Assembly: GCA_002914845.1 (NCBI GenBank)
Contig: JXTC01000099.1
Coordinates: forward strand, 453,121 to 517,120
DNA length: 64,000 nucleotides
Reading direction: 5' to 3'
DNA from: Trema orientale
Taxonomy: Eukaryota; Streptophyta; Magnoliopsida; Rosales; Cannabaceae
Shown here in pieces: positions 1-13,031 of this stretch (positions are counted from its first letter, which is position 1; the number at the start of each line of letters is the position of its first letter). The translations under genes were made by a program, and so were the position numbers. The notes under the pieces were generated by a model. That model had not been told where the DNA came from and did no database searches. It worked only from the letters and a program-made list of their open reading frames with translations.

Positions 1-3000
1 TAAATTAAACTACAGATGTGTTTTCTTTTATATAAAATTTCTAATAATTCAAGGACTAAAATGAAAAACCCAAGTACTTGATTTCCTCTGAATTATGTAA
101 AATTCTTTATTATCCTTATTTATACTTAAATTTACCAAAAAGTCGCGGCCTTGGATTTTGGGTCGTGACATTCTTCTAATTAATGACAGCATCTTTTTTA
201 ACTGGAAAAAAAAAAATCACAAGTAATTTACTAAAAGTTTATTTCGAGTAGTTTGATAAATCACTTGTCATTTTGGAATCGATACATTACAAAAATTTTA
301 AATATACATCAAATTTGCATTTATTAAGGGAACGAGCAATTTACATTTATTACCAATTTGAAAATTACAAGATAACCGCTTTGGATATATAAATTCTGAT
401 AAATACTTGAGATCTTCAATTTCTTTGAGGAAAGATTAATAATTGAGATATTCTTCAATCTTTTTGAGGGAAGATTAATAATTGAGATCTATACCATCAT
501 ATCTTCATTAATTGACATTTATCATTTATTAATATCATTTCCTCAATCACTGCTTGTTCTTCTTCTTTTTTCTTTTTTTTTTAAGATTAGTATAGTATAA
601 AAATCTTATATAGTTTATTAAAAAAAAAAAGATCTTATATAGATTTTCCTTTAGGAAAATTTTTTAGAGCTTAATATATTAACCAATTCAATGTGAAACG
701 TACGTGGACAATTAATACATACACAAGTAAATCCTTTCTAATCCTATGGCGTTTCTTTACTTTAATTAAGGGAATTCATCATTCGAAAGAAAGTGTATTT
801 TTTGCACTATTCGGCTGAATTACATATTTTTGCCAAACATACTTAAAACTACTCATATTTTTCACTGAGCATGTATATTCTCATACGTATATTGGACAGA
901 TGGGGGACATGCCTACTACTCAGACAGATTTGGGGAGATGCCTACTACTTATTTTGGTTCTTGAGGATTACTAATTAATCTTGATCACCACCAACCCAAC
1001 GTTGTTCAATTATTTTAAGGTAATAAATTTGTTATTATAATAATTAATCTTTATATAATAACTTATTGAATTGGAAGGAAAAATTCATCTAATAGATAAG
1101 CTAATTTATCAATTTTATGACTATTCTTGTTAAATTAAGTGTAAATAGTTGACCACGATGGGAAAAAAAATACGATCAACAACCGTTAATTTAGGTCAGC
1201 ATTCCTAGCCCATAAGAGAACTTGACACGAAGGCTCGTAAATAAAGTTGCGCCATATAAACATCATATATTGTTGAATTGTGAGTAAAAGCAATGAGCAT
1301 CCATATATTAATGTCATTTGCTCCTCATCAGTAACATGTACATGTAGTGTAAAATAGTCTTGCAAAGAAGGAGATCCAAAATTAAAATAATAAAATATTT
1401 ATTAGGGGAAAAAAAAAAGAAAAATAATATGTTGAATTTTTTGCGGGACGCTTTTTGTCAAGACATGATTTTTTGCTTTTAAAGAGTTTCTTTCCCCATA
1501 TATCACTTATTTATATGTAAACAAATCTAGATGAGAAATCTTATTCTTAAATCTTCATATCTCCCAAACTACATGTGTATTATATATACGTACAAGTGTC
1601 TAGGAAATGAAATATAAGGTGAGCTGTTTTTCAAAAGCATAGACGGCCGGTTAGATTTTAGTTACATTCATAATTTCAGATAAGCACGTTAACATATTGT
1701 ATACCACGGTCTATCAGCTATATTGAGTGTTACATGCTATCATTTAGAGTAAATATGCTATCTAGCCATAGCTAGGATACCATATCCCCCCAAAAAAAAA
1801 TGCTATACATATAATTTGGATTAATGAGCTTATATTAATTTAGATCGCAGGGACTAAATACTATTGATAACATAAATATAGTTTGCCTTTGAGAATCGCA
1901 CGTTGATCGTTAAATACATCAATTATGATTTATGTTAGTTTTCTATGAATCTCTTGGCTTGTTTCTAACACTTAATATAGTCAAGACTCAAAACTTTGCC
2001 TTTTCGTCACTGATTTTTTTTTTTTTTAAATTAGGTCATCTTAATGCGACTCCCTCCTTTTAGAAGGTACCCTCCGAAAAAAAAAGGGTTTTTGAGTATA
2101 TATGAGAACCTGACCACTCTCCCTACTTGACTTGAACTGAAAAAGGTGGACTTGAAATCAACTTATAACAACTTAATGAATCAAACTAAACCCAACTAAT
2201 AATTGGTATGGCGTTTTGATCTTTAGAACACTCAAGAGCCAAATTGCAACAATAAGAACGTCCTTCGTACATGAAAATCTGCTGATATATACATGCACAT
2301 AATTGCCTTTATATTTCTCTACAAAAGTCTACGTATTAAATTTGGACCTTTGATTTGGAATCTTCATCTGTTGGAAAAAAATTGGTACATACTTTAGCAG
2401 AAGATCACGAATCCACCACCGGCTTTTTGATCCCCTTTTCCCAAATCATGTGAACACTTCAAATTAAATTTTAGTGCACCCTATCTCAGACATATATACA
2501 CAAATCACCACACCGAAAAAAAAAAAAAAAATCCTTGGCCTTTGGAATATGCTTAAAGTCCCTTCACCCTAGCCTTTCTTTTCATTTCATTTTTTTTATT
2601 TGCCTTTTTTTTTCTTTTTAAATGGTCTAAGTTTTACGTCCGAAATTAAAGGGTGGCGTTTGGTCATAGGGGAAATTATTATTTCTACTCCATTATATTA
2701 CTTGACACAAAAATACTGTTATGATTTTCTTTCAACTTTGCATTTTTGTGCCTCAGCCGTTGAGAGAAGGAGGTATTATGTGGGTGTGGTCCCTTTTTTG
2801 AGAAGATCCTACACTACCTCCTATAAGTATATATAGGTTACCCAAAAAAAAAAAAAAGTCGAAAATTACCGATTAATGGTTAGCTTTTGGCTGTCAACAA
2901 AAAAGAATATGAAAAACGACATGTGCTGGATGAAAGAAAGTATAACTGAATTTAGGGTTGGCAACACTTGGAATAGGGCACTGTGTATACACATATTGGA

Positions 3001-3672
3001 AGAAACATCAAATTTCGTCATGCGAAGAGAATAAACATATATAAATGTATACATCTGTGTATGTAAACACATTTGGCTATTTCCATGCAAAATCATGAAG
3101 ATTTTGAAAATATGTGCATGCTATTAGAAAATTTGAATAGAAGACTTGAAACAGTTAATTAATATGCTTTTTCTAGAGCATTATTTGTCCTCTGTCAATT
3201 AAATTGCTTGTAGAGCATCTCAGCAAGTCGCTTGAAGGATATGACAAATTTTGGTGAATTTGTTCCAAGCAATAGTGAAAATTCACATAAGGAAATAAGA
3301 ACACCTGTTTTTCTGGAAAATCTCAAAGAAAAGAAAAGAGAAAATTGGATGATCGTTATTTCACTTTTTCTGATTCTTTTTATTAAATTTCAGACAACTA
3401 TTGCAACTGTTGGTTTGTTTTTGCATGAATAGATACAACTCTTGGAAAATATCCATTTTAAAAAAATATATTTTTTTCAAAAATTTTAAAAAAATTAAAT
3501 AAAAATAATTTTTATTTTGTCTTATGTGCTCCTATATAGTCTCACTGCTCACAACACACATGCCACATATATGACAGAATAAAATGTTCTCTTGTAGGAT
3601 CACCACCATCTAAAAGTGTGGAAACACTTATAAAATATCCCAACTTTTACTTTCTTTCTAACATAGGACTAA
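1..3672. other. AT-rich non-coding stretch
   Basis: No convincing gene is visible on either strand. Open frames here are short, low in complexity and match no family I recognise. The interval is AT-rich with many A and T runs. It may include promoter or distal sequence of a gene outside the window, but I cannot show this. Confidence 0.5.
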
Positions 3673-4088
3673 GCTATATTTGGTAGGAGAGAAGAACTGA
3701 AGGATGGAGAGAGGTGGAGAGAGAAAAGTGAAAGGAGTGGCAAAATCCATTATTTGATAGGAAGGAGAGATTGAGGAAAAGAAGATGTAGAGGGATTAGG
3801 CCTCCTTCGGCGCCTACCAAAATCAATCCTTCTCCCTTTGGAAGGATTAGGGAAAAGAGTATAAAAAGATAGGTGTTTTGACAAATTTACCCCTAAAACA
3901 ATATTAAAAAAACGATAAAATAGATAATTTAGTAATTTTATAAATAAATATACTCTCCATCATTTCTATTTTCCATCCTTCATACCAAACAACTTAAAAG
4001 ATTATCATACACCTATCTCTCCTTTATATTTCCACTCCTTTTAATCTCTCTATCCTTCCTACTCTCTCTCCTTTTTACCAAACATAGT
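3673..4088. mobile_element. MITE-like element with inverted ends
   Basis: The left end reads GCTATATTTGGTAGGAGAGA. The right end, reverse-complemented, reads ACTATGTTTGGTA followed by AAAAGGAGAGAGA, so the termini are imperfect inverted repeats. The interior is purine-rich on the left half and pyrimidine-rich on the right half, so a transcript could fold back. It has no coding capacity. I found no clear target-site duplication, so the superfamily is open. Confidence 0.4.
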
Positions 4089-4254
4089 GGAAAGGCATGA
4101 GCAAAGGTTCAAGTATTTTATAGTCTTTTTTTCTTTTTATTTGAACAACACAAAACTCCAACACATGCTATAGTGAACAAATCCTAGTTGGGATTTTTGT
4201 TACAAGCCTAATTATAATCTCTAATCTTGGTTACAAAATATACATATATATAAT

Positions 4255-4408
4255 ATAGGACATAGATGTAGTTCCCTTGAGAGGACCGGTCCCGTCCAGG
4301 TTTTAACCAACATATGTCACGTTTGTCCAATACTATATTAGTTAAAATGTAACATGTGTTAGCAAATCATGGACGGAATCGATCTCCTCAAAGGGACTAC
4401 ATCCGTGG

Positions 4409-4413
<5 letters not shown>
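4255..4413. mobile_element. Short foldback MITE (about 160 bp)
   Basis: The left arm (from ATAGATGTAGTTCCCTTGAG to the CCCGTCC run) and the right arm (its reverse complement reads ACGGATGTAGTCCCTTTGAG and continues to TTCCGTCC) match over about 40 bp. It is flanked by TATA-rich sequence, which suits a TA target, but a TA duplication cannot be distinguished from the surrounding AT repeat. Non-coding. Confidence 0.55.

Positions 4414-4460
<47 letters not shown>
4411..4460. repeat. AT dinucleotide microsatellite
   Basis: A nearly pure run of about 22 TA units directly follows the foldback MITE. Confidence 0.9.
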
Positions 4461-4464
<4 letters not shown>

Positions 4465-5506
4465 CAGAGTAATATATATGCATCTGTTAAAGAGGTCATA
4501 TGATCGATGCCCATCATGATAGTTTATGATATGAGCTACATTAAAAATTAGACCACTCCTACTATTTATTTATAACACTATATAATACTATATGTTGTTA
4601 GAGTTCCATATTCGTGGACATACTTATCTAGCACATGAAAAGAAATTATATATATATGTTATATAGTTATTATAAATTTTTTAGTTTAGTTCAGTCTAAT
4701 TAGTGCATCAATTAAATCTCTAATAGAGAGTATCTTAAATATGCTATATATTACAGTTCGTGATTATCTAAAGGAGAAATTTGTTACTTCCTTCCTTCAG
4801 AATCTCAAAATAATTTCGTGCTAGTTTCATTTTTACAGTTTTAAGAGAATGGTACTACTACTATATGTATAAGTTAGGAACGATCTTAATTAATGAGTTT
4901 GTATGTATAAGAGAATAGTACTACTATTGTATGTATACACAGATTTCTGTCGCAGAATTGTACATGCAAACTTTTAAGTCAAAATAAACTGATCAGCTAT
5001 CGATCATCACTATACTGAAAAAATTTATCCATAAGAATACTATAACCTTTAATATTAATATTACTTGATGACTCTACATGAACTTTATTCTGGTGGTAGA
5101 TTGTCTTTTTTCTCAATTCATATTGATTGTCTGGCTTGGCCATATGCATGGGAATTCTTCTTAGTATATATTTAGTACATAGACTAACATAATTACAGGT
5201 AACTTACTTTGATAATTGGAATTAAAGCATATTGTGAACAATTATTTATGGTAATACGCATGATGATAGTCATCGTGAGATGGACACTAATTTATTAACG
5301 AGCAAGAGGCTTGGCCAGGAGACCTCTCTTACCTCATTAGAATGAAGTCCTAAGCCCACTTGACATAGTGTTATTAGTTGATATTAAAGCACACTTTAGT
5401 GTGTGTATTGTGGATTTCGTGGGTGTAAGAGAAAGAGAGGGTGAGTAGTTGAGAGCTTATAATTTCTCTTGCTTTGTTGATTGATCTTGAAGGATTTTGT
5501 GTCATA

Positions 5507-5542
5507 ATGGCAGTTAAAAGATCATCATCACCAAGCTTGGAG
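5507..5542 (+). other. Possible orphan first coding exon
   Basis: An ATG after a GA-rich leader-like stretch opens a 12-codon frame (MAVKRSSSPSLE) that runs straight into a GTAATA donor-like site. The layout resembles a 5' UTR plus short first exon. The copia element inserts 100 bp downstream, in what would be intron 1. I could not find a convincing second exon on the far side of that element, so this may be a remnant of a lost gene or chance. Confidence 0.2.
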
Positions 5543-5641
5543 GTAATACTCAATTCCCTCTTCAATTACAAGCTTCATATCCTATTAAGTATAGTATTAA
5601 TATTTTGTTATTTGGATGAGCTAAAGATCTTATGACTGATA

Positions 5642-6167
5642 TGTTGTAGTATTTTCATAATAATTATAATTATTGATTATATTAATTTGAATTTATTAAT
5701 TTGAACTTCAAATAGGCAGTTATGTTGTGGTGGTTATCTACTTGTGTCTTATCTTAAACGTTATATATAAATCAAATTTAAAAAATAATCATGCGAAATG
5801 TGTCTTTTAATGAGACACGTCCATTATTTGAAACAATACGTTTTTTCCTTGTGTTACTTCAGTTATTATATATATATATAGTTAATATTTTTAAGTTTTA
5901 ATTCCATTCTCTTGTTATTTTTTATTAAAAAAATCTTAGCTATTAAATATTCAATTGAGTTCATCTTTCTTTTAGTACGCAGACTAAAAGAGAGAAGATT
6001 AGAGTCTGGGCATTGTATCCTGGGAACGGATTTTCTAAGTAGCCACCTACAATTTTTGAGATATTTCTTTAGTGGAGGAAATATGTCTTTAAGACCATAT
6101 CTTTGATACACCTTGCCCAATTTTATAGTTTCTCTATTTTTCAGTTTATCATAAAATTCCCACAATA
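5642..6167 (+). repeat. 5' LTR of the copia element
   Basis: It aligns along its length with 10766-11304. It starts TG after the target duplication TGATA. Its last bases (CACAATA) correspond to CACAACA in the right LTR. Confidence 0.92.
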
Positions 6168-9100
6168 ATTTAAAATTAGTATTATTTCCTATGGCTTCTC
6201 AAGTGATAACAATTCCTACTGGTATAGAGAAACTTGAGTGAATTGAAGGAGCATCTTTCCAACGATAGTTGCTGAAAATATATTACTATCTTACTATTAA
6301 CCGGGTTACCTATGTTTTTCAAGTTCCCTATTCTAATGGCAATCTAGTTAATGGTAAGAGAATAATGTGGTAGAAAATAGTAATAGACAACAATCCACTA
6401 CTGGAGCAATCTCTACTGGATCACACACAAAGCAATCAACCAATGGAGTATAACCAAAATCAATTGAAATGGCTTGAAGATGATTATATATGTCGTGAGA
6501 TGATTTTAAATACAATGAGTGATCCCATCTTTGACATATTCCATCATCATCATACTGCTTTGGAATTATGGAATATGCAGTACAAGCGAGGTATGTGACT
6601 AACGATGCTGGAAATCATTCTTTTCTAATAAATAAATATATTGAATTTCGTATGGTGGATTCCAAATCCATTGTTGATCAAGTGCATGAGATGCAATGAA
6701 TTGCCTAAGATATTGCAATAATCGGTGAGCCCATAACTGAGAACTTTCAGGTTTCAACTATCATTGGGAAACTACCTTCTTCATGGAAGGATTACTATAC
6801 AATATTGAAACATAAGAAAGAATCTTATTCTATGGAAGAATTGCTTCAACATATTCAAATTGAGGAGTAAGCACGAAAACGTGATCAACAAGAGAAAAAA
6901 GAAGTGAAAGAAAAAGTGCATCTTGTTGAGAATAGGAAGCAAAATGAAAGCCAAGAAACTTCTAAGAAGAAGAAATGGCCAAAACATGGACAAAAGAACA
7001 ATTTCAAGAAGAAGGGTAATGGTCAAATCCAAAAGAAGAAAGGTCCTTATTTTGTTTGTGAAAAACTTGGACATTTGGCTAAAGAATGCCATTTTAGAAA
7101 GGGTAAAAAATCTGCACAAGTACAACAAATAAATCTAGTGGAAGACAATTATCATGTTGCTGTTCTTTTAAACTTCATGGTTGATATGGATGATGGTTGG
7201 TGGCTAGACTCCAGTGCTATATGCCATGTAACTCCCCATCGGAGTGTCTTCATATCCTACAAGGAAATGAAAGACAAAATTAATGCGTACATGAGAAATT
7301 CTGCGCCAATTGCTGTTGCTGGAATTAGATCCGTGAATCTTCTTTTATCTTCGAGAAAAACTCTTACTCTTAAAAATGTGTATCATGTTCTCGGTCTAAA
7401 GAAAAGTCTTGTATCTATATATTTACTTGGTATTCATGGCTTTTGTGTTATGTTTGAATCTGACAAAGTGGTCCTTACTAAGAAAGGATCCTTTATTGGA
7501 AAAGGTTATGCTAAAGACAAGATATACTTGCTTAGTTTGGTGAATAATAATATTGCTAGTTCTTCTTATTTTTCTGGTGTTGAAATTATTTCTCATTTTG
7601 ATGTTTATAATATTTGACATTATAGATTAGGACATATTGGTAAGAGAACCATGGATAGAATGATACAATATAAATTTGTGCCTAAACTAGATAAAATTAT
7701 ATTAAATAGAAAATGTGAAAGTTATGTTCAGGCTAAATTATGCAAACATCCTGTCAAACGAGTAAAAAGATCTACTTCTATTTTAGAATTAATTCATAGT
7801 GATATCTGTGACAATAATAATCATCTTATTAGAGGAAAAAAAATATATGTCATTATTTTTATATATGATTTTTTAAAATATTCCTATGTATATTTGTTGA
7901 ATAGTAAAGATAAAGCATTTAGTAAATTTAAAATATATAAGGCTGAAGTAGAAAAACAAATTAGAAAAGATATTAAGAAAATAAGAAGTGATAGAGGTGG
8001 TGAATATTTTTCTACTGAATTCGACCTCTTCTATGAAAACAATGGTATTATCCATGAAAGGACTGCATCTTATAACTCTTGCCAAAATGGTGTGGCCGAA
8101 AGGAAAAATAGAACTCTAATGGAAATGGTAAGTATTATGCTATTAAGTTCTAATTTGTCATTAGACTTTTGGAGTGAGGCTCTATATACAACATGCCATA
8201 TTGGTAATAGGACATTGCATTGAAACATGGATAAAACTCTATACAAGTTGTGGAAAAATAGAAAACCAAATATTGATTATTTTAAAGTTTGGAGTTGTTT
8301 AGTATATGTTTTAGATGTATCACATAAAAGGCCTAAATTAGGTGCTAAAGGTATTAAATCTATTTTTCTTGGTTATACTAAAAATAGTAAAGTATGTAGA
8401 TTTTTAAATCTGCAATCTAATTCTTTATTTGAAGCTTTTGATGCTGAGTATTTTGAATATCTTACTATTAAAGATGTAGATTTTCTGAATTCACAAAACA
8501 TTTACAATCAAATTTTGAAAAGTCAAATTTACTTGATATAGTTCCTAGAAACATTGATTATTCAAATAATATTAATAAGGATTTGAATATTCATAATAAA
8601 GAACCTGAACTAAGAAGAAGTAAAAGGAAAAGAATTCAAAAAGATTTTGGTCCTGACATATATACATATCATTTAGAAAATGAACCTAGAAATTATCATC
8701 AAGCCATGTCTTTACCTGATGCTCCTATGTGGAAAACGGCAATGGATGATGAAATAAAGTCTATTAAAGATAATAATACATAGACTATAACTAATCTTCT
8801 TCCTAATACTAATCCAATAGGTTGTAAATGGGTTTTAAGGAAAAAACTTAAAGCTAATGGAATTATTGATAAATATAAAGCTAGATTGGTAGCAAAGGGA
8901 TATAGTCAAAAGGAAGGATTAGATTATTTTGATGTTTACTCACCTGTTACTAGACATACTATTATTAGAATTATGATTGCTATTGCTTCTATGTATAATC
9001 TAGAAATACATCAAATGGATATAAAAACTACTTTTCTTAATGGTGATCTTGATGAAGAAATTTTTATTAATTAACCTGAAGGTTATATTATGTTAGGACA

Positions 9101-10765
9101 AGAAAATAAGGTTTGTAAGTTGAACAATTCTTTATATGGTCTCAAACAAGCACCTAGACAATGGTTTAAAAAATTCAAATTAAGAAATTTTGTTTCAAAA
9201 GTAATAAAGTTGAAAATTGTGTTTTCTCAAAGATTACTAGTGACGCTAAAATTGTTATTACTCTTTATGTAGATGATTTGTTAATCTTTGATACTTATTT
9301 AGAAATTATAGAAAAAACTAAATCTCATCTTAAACAAGCTTTTGATATGAAAGATATGGGTGATTTTAGGTATAAAAATTATTAGACAAAATAATAAAAT
9401 AATTTTAACTCAATCATATTATATTGAAAAGTTGTTGGAAAGATTTGATTTCTTTGATTCTAAACCCAGCAAGATACCTTTAAGTTCACAATTCTTAAAG
9501 AAGAATGAAAGTGATCCAATTGATCAAGATAAATATGCTAAACTTATTGGGTGTCTTATGTATGCAATGAATTATACAAGACCCGATATAGCATATGCAG
9601 TAGGTAAATTAAGTAGATTTACCTCAAATCCTAATCATGATCATTGGAAAGAAATGAAAAGATTACTAAAACTTAAAAAGTACAATAAGTTATGGGTTAT
9701 GTTTTGATGGGTCGTCACCTACCTTAGAATATTACTCAAATGCTGATTGGGCTTCAAGAAAACATGATTCAAAATCTACTAGTGGGTGGATTTTCACTTT
9801 GGGTGGTGGAGCTATTTCTTGGTCATCCAAAAAACAAACTTACATTGCTTTATCTTCAATGGAATCTGAGTATATTTCTATGTCTCTAACAGGCAAGGAA
9901 ATAATATGGATAAGGAGATTTTTGAGACAAATTCTTTTTATTAGTTTTCCTATACAACCCATTACCTTGTATTGTGACAATAAAGTTACAATTTATATAG
10001 CTAAGCATAATCAAATTTCTAAGAAGACCAAACATATTGTAATGAAATATTATCATATTCGTAAGATGGTAAAGAAAGGTAAAATAGTTGTTGAATATCT
10101 ACCAACTGAATTAATGTTAGTAGATCTTCTAACAAAGTCTTTGCCTCATAATAAATTGGTAAAGGGAACGAGAAAGATGGGATTAATACCAATGGCATGA
10201 GATCAACTAATTGTAGCCTACTCCACCTTTATTCTAGTTGGAGTTCAAAGGAAATTTTAATCGGTCAAGATCCTTTGAAATGTTAACAATGAGGTTACAT
10301 TTCCAGTGCACAAAATCTGGAACTAGTGGGGGTTTAATTAGTTTCAAATAAAATTCCAATCTCTATAGTGCGTTGTTTAATTTGCAATAAAGGTTGGTTG
10401 AACTTATATATTCTTAACAATCTCATAGCTATAGCGGAATGGAAAAAGAAGTTGTAAACATTCTTGATGATATTGCCTTTGCATGTGTGGAAGTCAAGGT
10501 CGCTTCCTATGAATCTTGGTAAAATTCTAAAGCACTTGCTAAACCGGGATATGCGCATGACTTATAATGCGTTGCCTCAAAAGAACTCATGAATATTTTG
10601 TACAGTGTGAACATTATTTATTTTTAAGATCAAGGCTTGTCCTCTTAATCTTAGGTTTGTTCAACTGTAAGTTCAAAGAAATCCATTTAGGAGATTACAT
10701 TGTACATATAGCCAACATCTATATTTTGTGGTCTTAATTACAATTACTAGAAAATAGTGGGGGAA

Positions 10766-11304
10766 TGTTATAGTATTTTCATAATAATTATAATTATTGA
10801 TTGTATTAATTTGATTATATTAATTTGAACTATTTCAAATAGGCAGTTATATTGTGATGATTATCTACTTGTGCCTTATTCAAACGTTATATATAAATCA
10901 AATTTAAAAAATAATGATAGGAAAGGTGTCTTTTAATGAGATATGTCCATTATTTGAAACAATATGTTTTTTCTTTGCATTGCTTCAGTTATTATATATA
11001 TACACACACACGTACAGTTAATGTTTTTAAGTTTTAATTCCATTCTCTTGTTTTTTTTTTTAAAGAAAATCTTGGCTATTAAACATTCAATTGAGTTCAT
11101 CTTTCTTTTAGTATACAGACTAAAAAAGAGAAGATTAGAGTATGGGTATTATATCCTGGGGACGGGTTTTCTAAGTAGTCACCCGTAATTTTTGAGATAT
11201 TTTTCTAGTGGAGAAAATATTGTCTTTAAGACCGTATCTTTGATATACCTTGCCCAGTTTTATAGTTTCTCTATTTTTCAGTTTATCATAAAATTCCCAC
11301 AACA
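10766..11304 (+). repeat. 3' LTR of the copia element
   Basis: It is preceded by a polypurine-like tract and ends CAACA, followed immediately by the second TGATA target duplication. It is slightly longer than the left LTR because of a CA-microsatellite difference and small indels. Confidence 0.93.
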
Positions 11305-11309
11305 TGATA

Positions 11310-12612
11310 TGTTTAGCATTTAATAAATTGAGCTCACGGTGTTTCTAAACTATCAATTAATATTTCTTTCATTGGACGAGAACTGCCGGATTGGCAGCAT
11401 TCTAATAAATCAGTCATTTAATTGAATTTTCTGAAGAAGAAAAACGTTCTAATATAAAAAAATAAAATAAAAAATGGTCTAATGGGAAAAAAAAAGACAT
11501 GATCATATATGCCATAGTCTCTGTATATATACGAATTAATCGACTACATTAGAGTATTGTTTCTGATATAGTATTGCTTGTTTTTTGATTTGTTATCATC
11601 AAATATTGTACTGAATCTCTATGCATTATTTTCTGAGTTTAACTCTATTGACTATAATTTCCATTGAAAGACAAAGCTTATTAATACGAGCTCATGATCT
11701 TATGTTCTTTTCATTCCGTTTTTGATAATTCCCTCCTAAGATAGAGGATTTTTAAGAAGAATTCCTGTTAAGGAAAGCTTGCTGGCATGAATATAACTTT
11801 CCATGCAGATGCTGTACTAGTAGAAAGAAACCCACAACATAATATCAATTTAAACATTTATTCTGCTACATTGGAACTTATGATTTTGTATGTGTAAGAA
11901 ATGTAGGCTAATCACCAATATACGGACTGAACTGATTGTGGTCAAAAATAAATTATGGTATAAGATTTAGTATTACATTCTTTCCTATGGCCTTTTTTTT
12001 TTTTCTTTAGAGGTCCATTGGTTCAGGCCTAAAAAGCTCTGTCAGATCTTGTACTCCTTTAGGATTGGCGTTCAAATGTTCAAGATTACGCTGAGATGAT
12101 AGTTGCCTTGATATTGGTCTATAATTGTCAGGAAACGGACCCGACTAGGAGTAATTTGGACCACAATGACTTTTCTATGACTAGTTTTCAAGATGATTTT
12201 TCAGGACCATCATAGTCACTTTCTTAGTGACCAGTGGTCACAATATGTATAATCTCATGTCCAAATCCCATAATTGTCTCTATTGACTGAAGAAGAACTC
12301 CCTCTGGTCTAATATCTCAAAGTATAAATGTCTTTTATTGATTGTTTTTCCTTATATTTGTGGGCCTGTTGTATTTAATTCAAATTTCAAGTTGGGTCAA
12401 TTCTGAGGTTTTCATGTATAATATTGCAAGGGCCGAACTTTGTCATTTCAGAAGAACACAGTTTTGAGTCTCAGGTATAGATCCAAATCATGCAAAGGGA
12501 CCCAACAATCTAATATGAAATGTCATACGATAAATGAAATGGACCAACAGGCCCAGCAGCCCGCTGAATAGGACACAACACATGACACAAATTTCCCAAC
12601 AAAAACAAAGAG
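11310..12612. other. Non-coding stretch after the copia element
   Basis: No supported gene. A segment at 12144-12180 (CTAGGAGTAATTTGG and following) recurs with few changes at 14219-14254, so the two intervals share repeated sequence of unknown origin. Confidence 0.4.
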
Positions 12613-13031
12613 TTAAGTAGACAATTACCACTTTTTTCAAATGTTTAACTAAATTTACCACCACTATTAGATTCTACTACTTTTGGGAGGGAATTAGTCA
12701 AGAATCTGTCAAGAATTCATCAAGAATCTGTTAAGAATCCATCATGAATCCGTCAAAATTACCGCTGACGTCAAGAATCCATCAAAAATCCATCAAGATT
12801 GTCAAAAATTCGTCAAGAATTCATCAAAAACCCGTCAAGATCACCGCCAATGTCAAGAATTCATCAAGAATCCATCAAGATCGTCAAGAATCCGTCAAAA
12901 ATTCATTAAGAATTCATCAAGATCGCCGCTGACGTCAAAAATCGTTTAAGAATCCGTCAAGATCGTCAAAAAAAAAGTGGTATGGTGGCAGATTTAATTA
13001 ATGAGGAAAAAAAGTGGTATACAGCTAATTT
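12613..13031 (+). mobile_element. MITE-like element with internal GAATCCATCAAGA-type repeats
   Basis: The ends resemble inverted repeats: left TAAGTAGACAATTACCACTT and the following T run; right, reverse-complemented, TTAGCTGTATACCACTTTTT. The interior is a degenerate tandem array of units of about 10-13 bp such as AAGAATCCATC, AAAATTCGTC and AAGATCGTC (about 12700-12970). A shorter relative lies in opposite orientation at 32285-32578, sharing both termini and the internal unit, which shows a dispersed family. The open reading frame across the array (repeated SRIHQ/KNS residues) is a product of the repeat, not a gene. Confidence 0.6.

Larger units (their letters stand above)
5642..11304 (+). 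mobile_element. Ty1/copia LTR retrotransposon, degraded fossil
   Basis: The element is about 5.66 kb. Two LTRs begin TGTTRTAGTATTTTC and end CCCACAAYA; the left spans about 5642-6167 and the right about 10766-11304. The target-site duplication TGATA is perfect (5637-5641 and 11305-11309). A purine-rich AGTGGGGGAA tract precedes the right LTR. The internal order is a gag-like region with a zinc-knuckle-like motif (about 6.2-7.1 kb), protease-like, integrase with DDE-type core (about 7.6-8.5 kb), reverse transcriptase (about 8.6-9.5 kb) and RNase H (about 9.6-10.2 kb). This gag-PR-INT-RT-RH order defines Copia. The coding region is broken in several places (of the order of ten). By eye the LTRs differ at roughly 8-9% of positions, mostly transitions, which suggests an insertion several million years old. 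Confidence 0.95.

Noticed and set aside
12744-12932. Repetitive SRIHQ/KNS-rich frame as a novel repeat protein
   Set aside because: It is produced by the 10-13 bp DNA repeat inside a MITE-like element. A shorter relative of the element has a different number of units, and there is no promoter or conserved protein.
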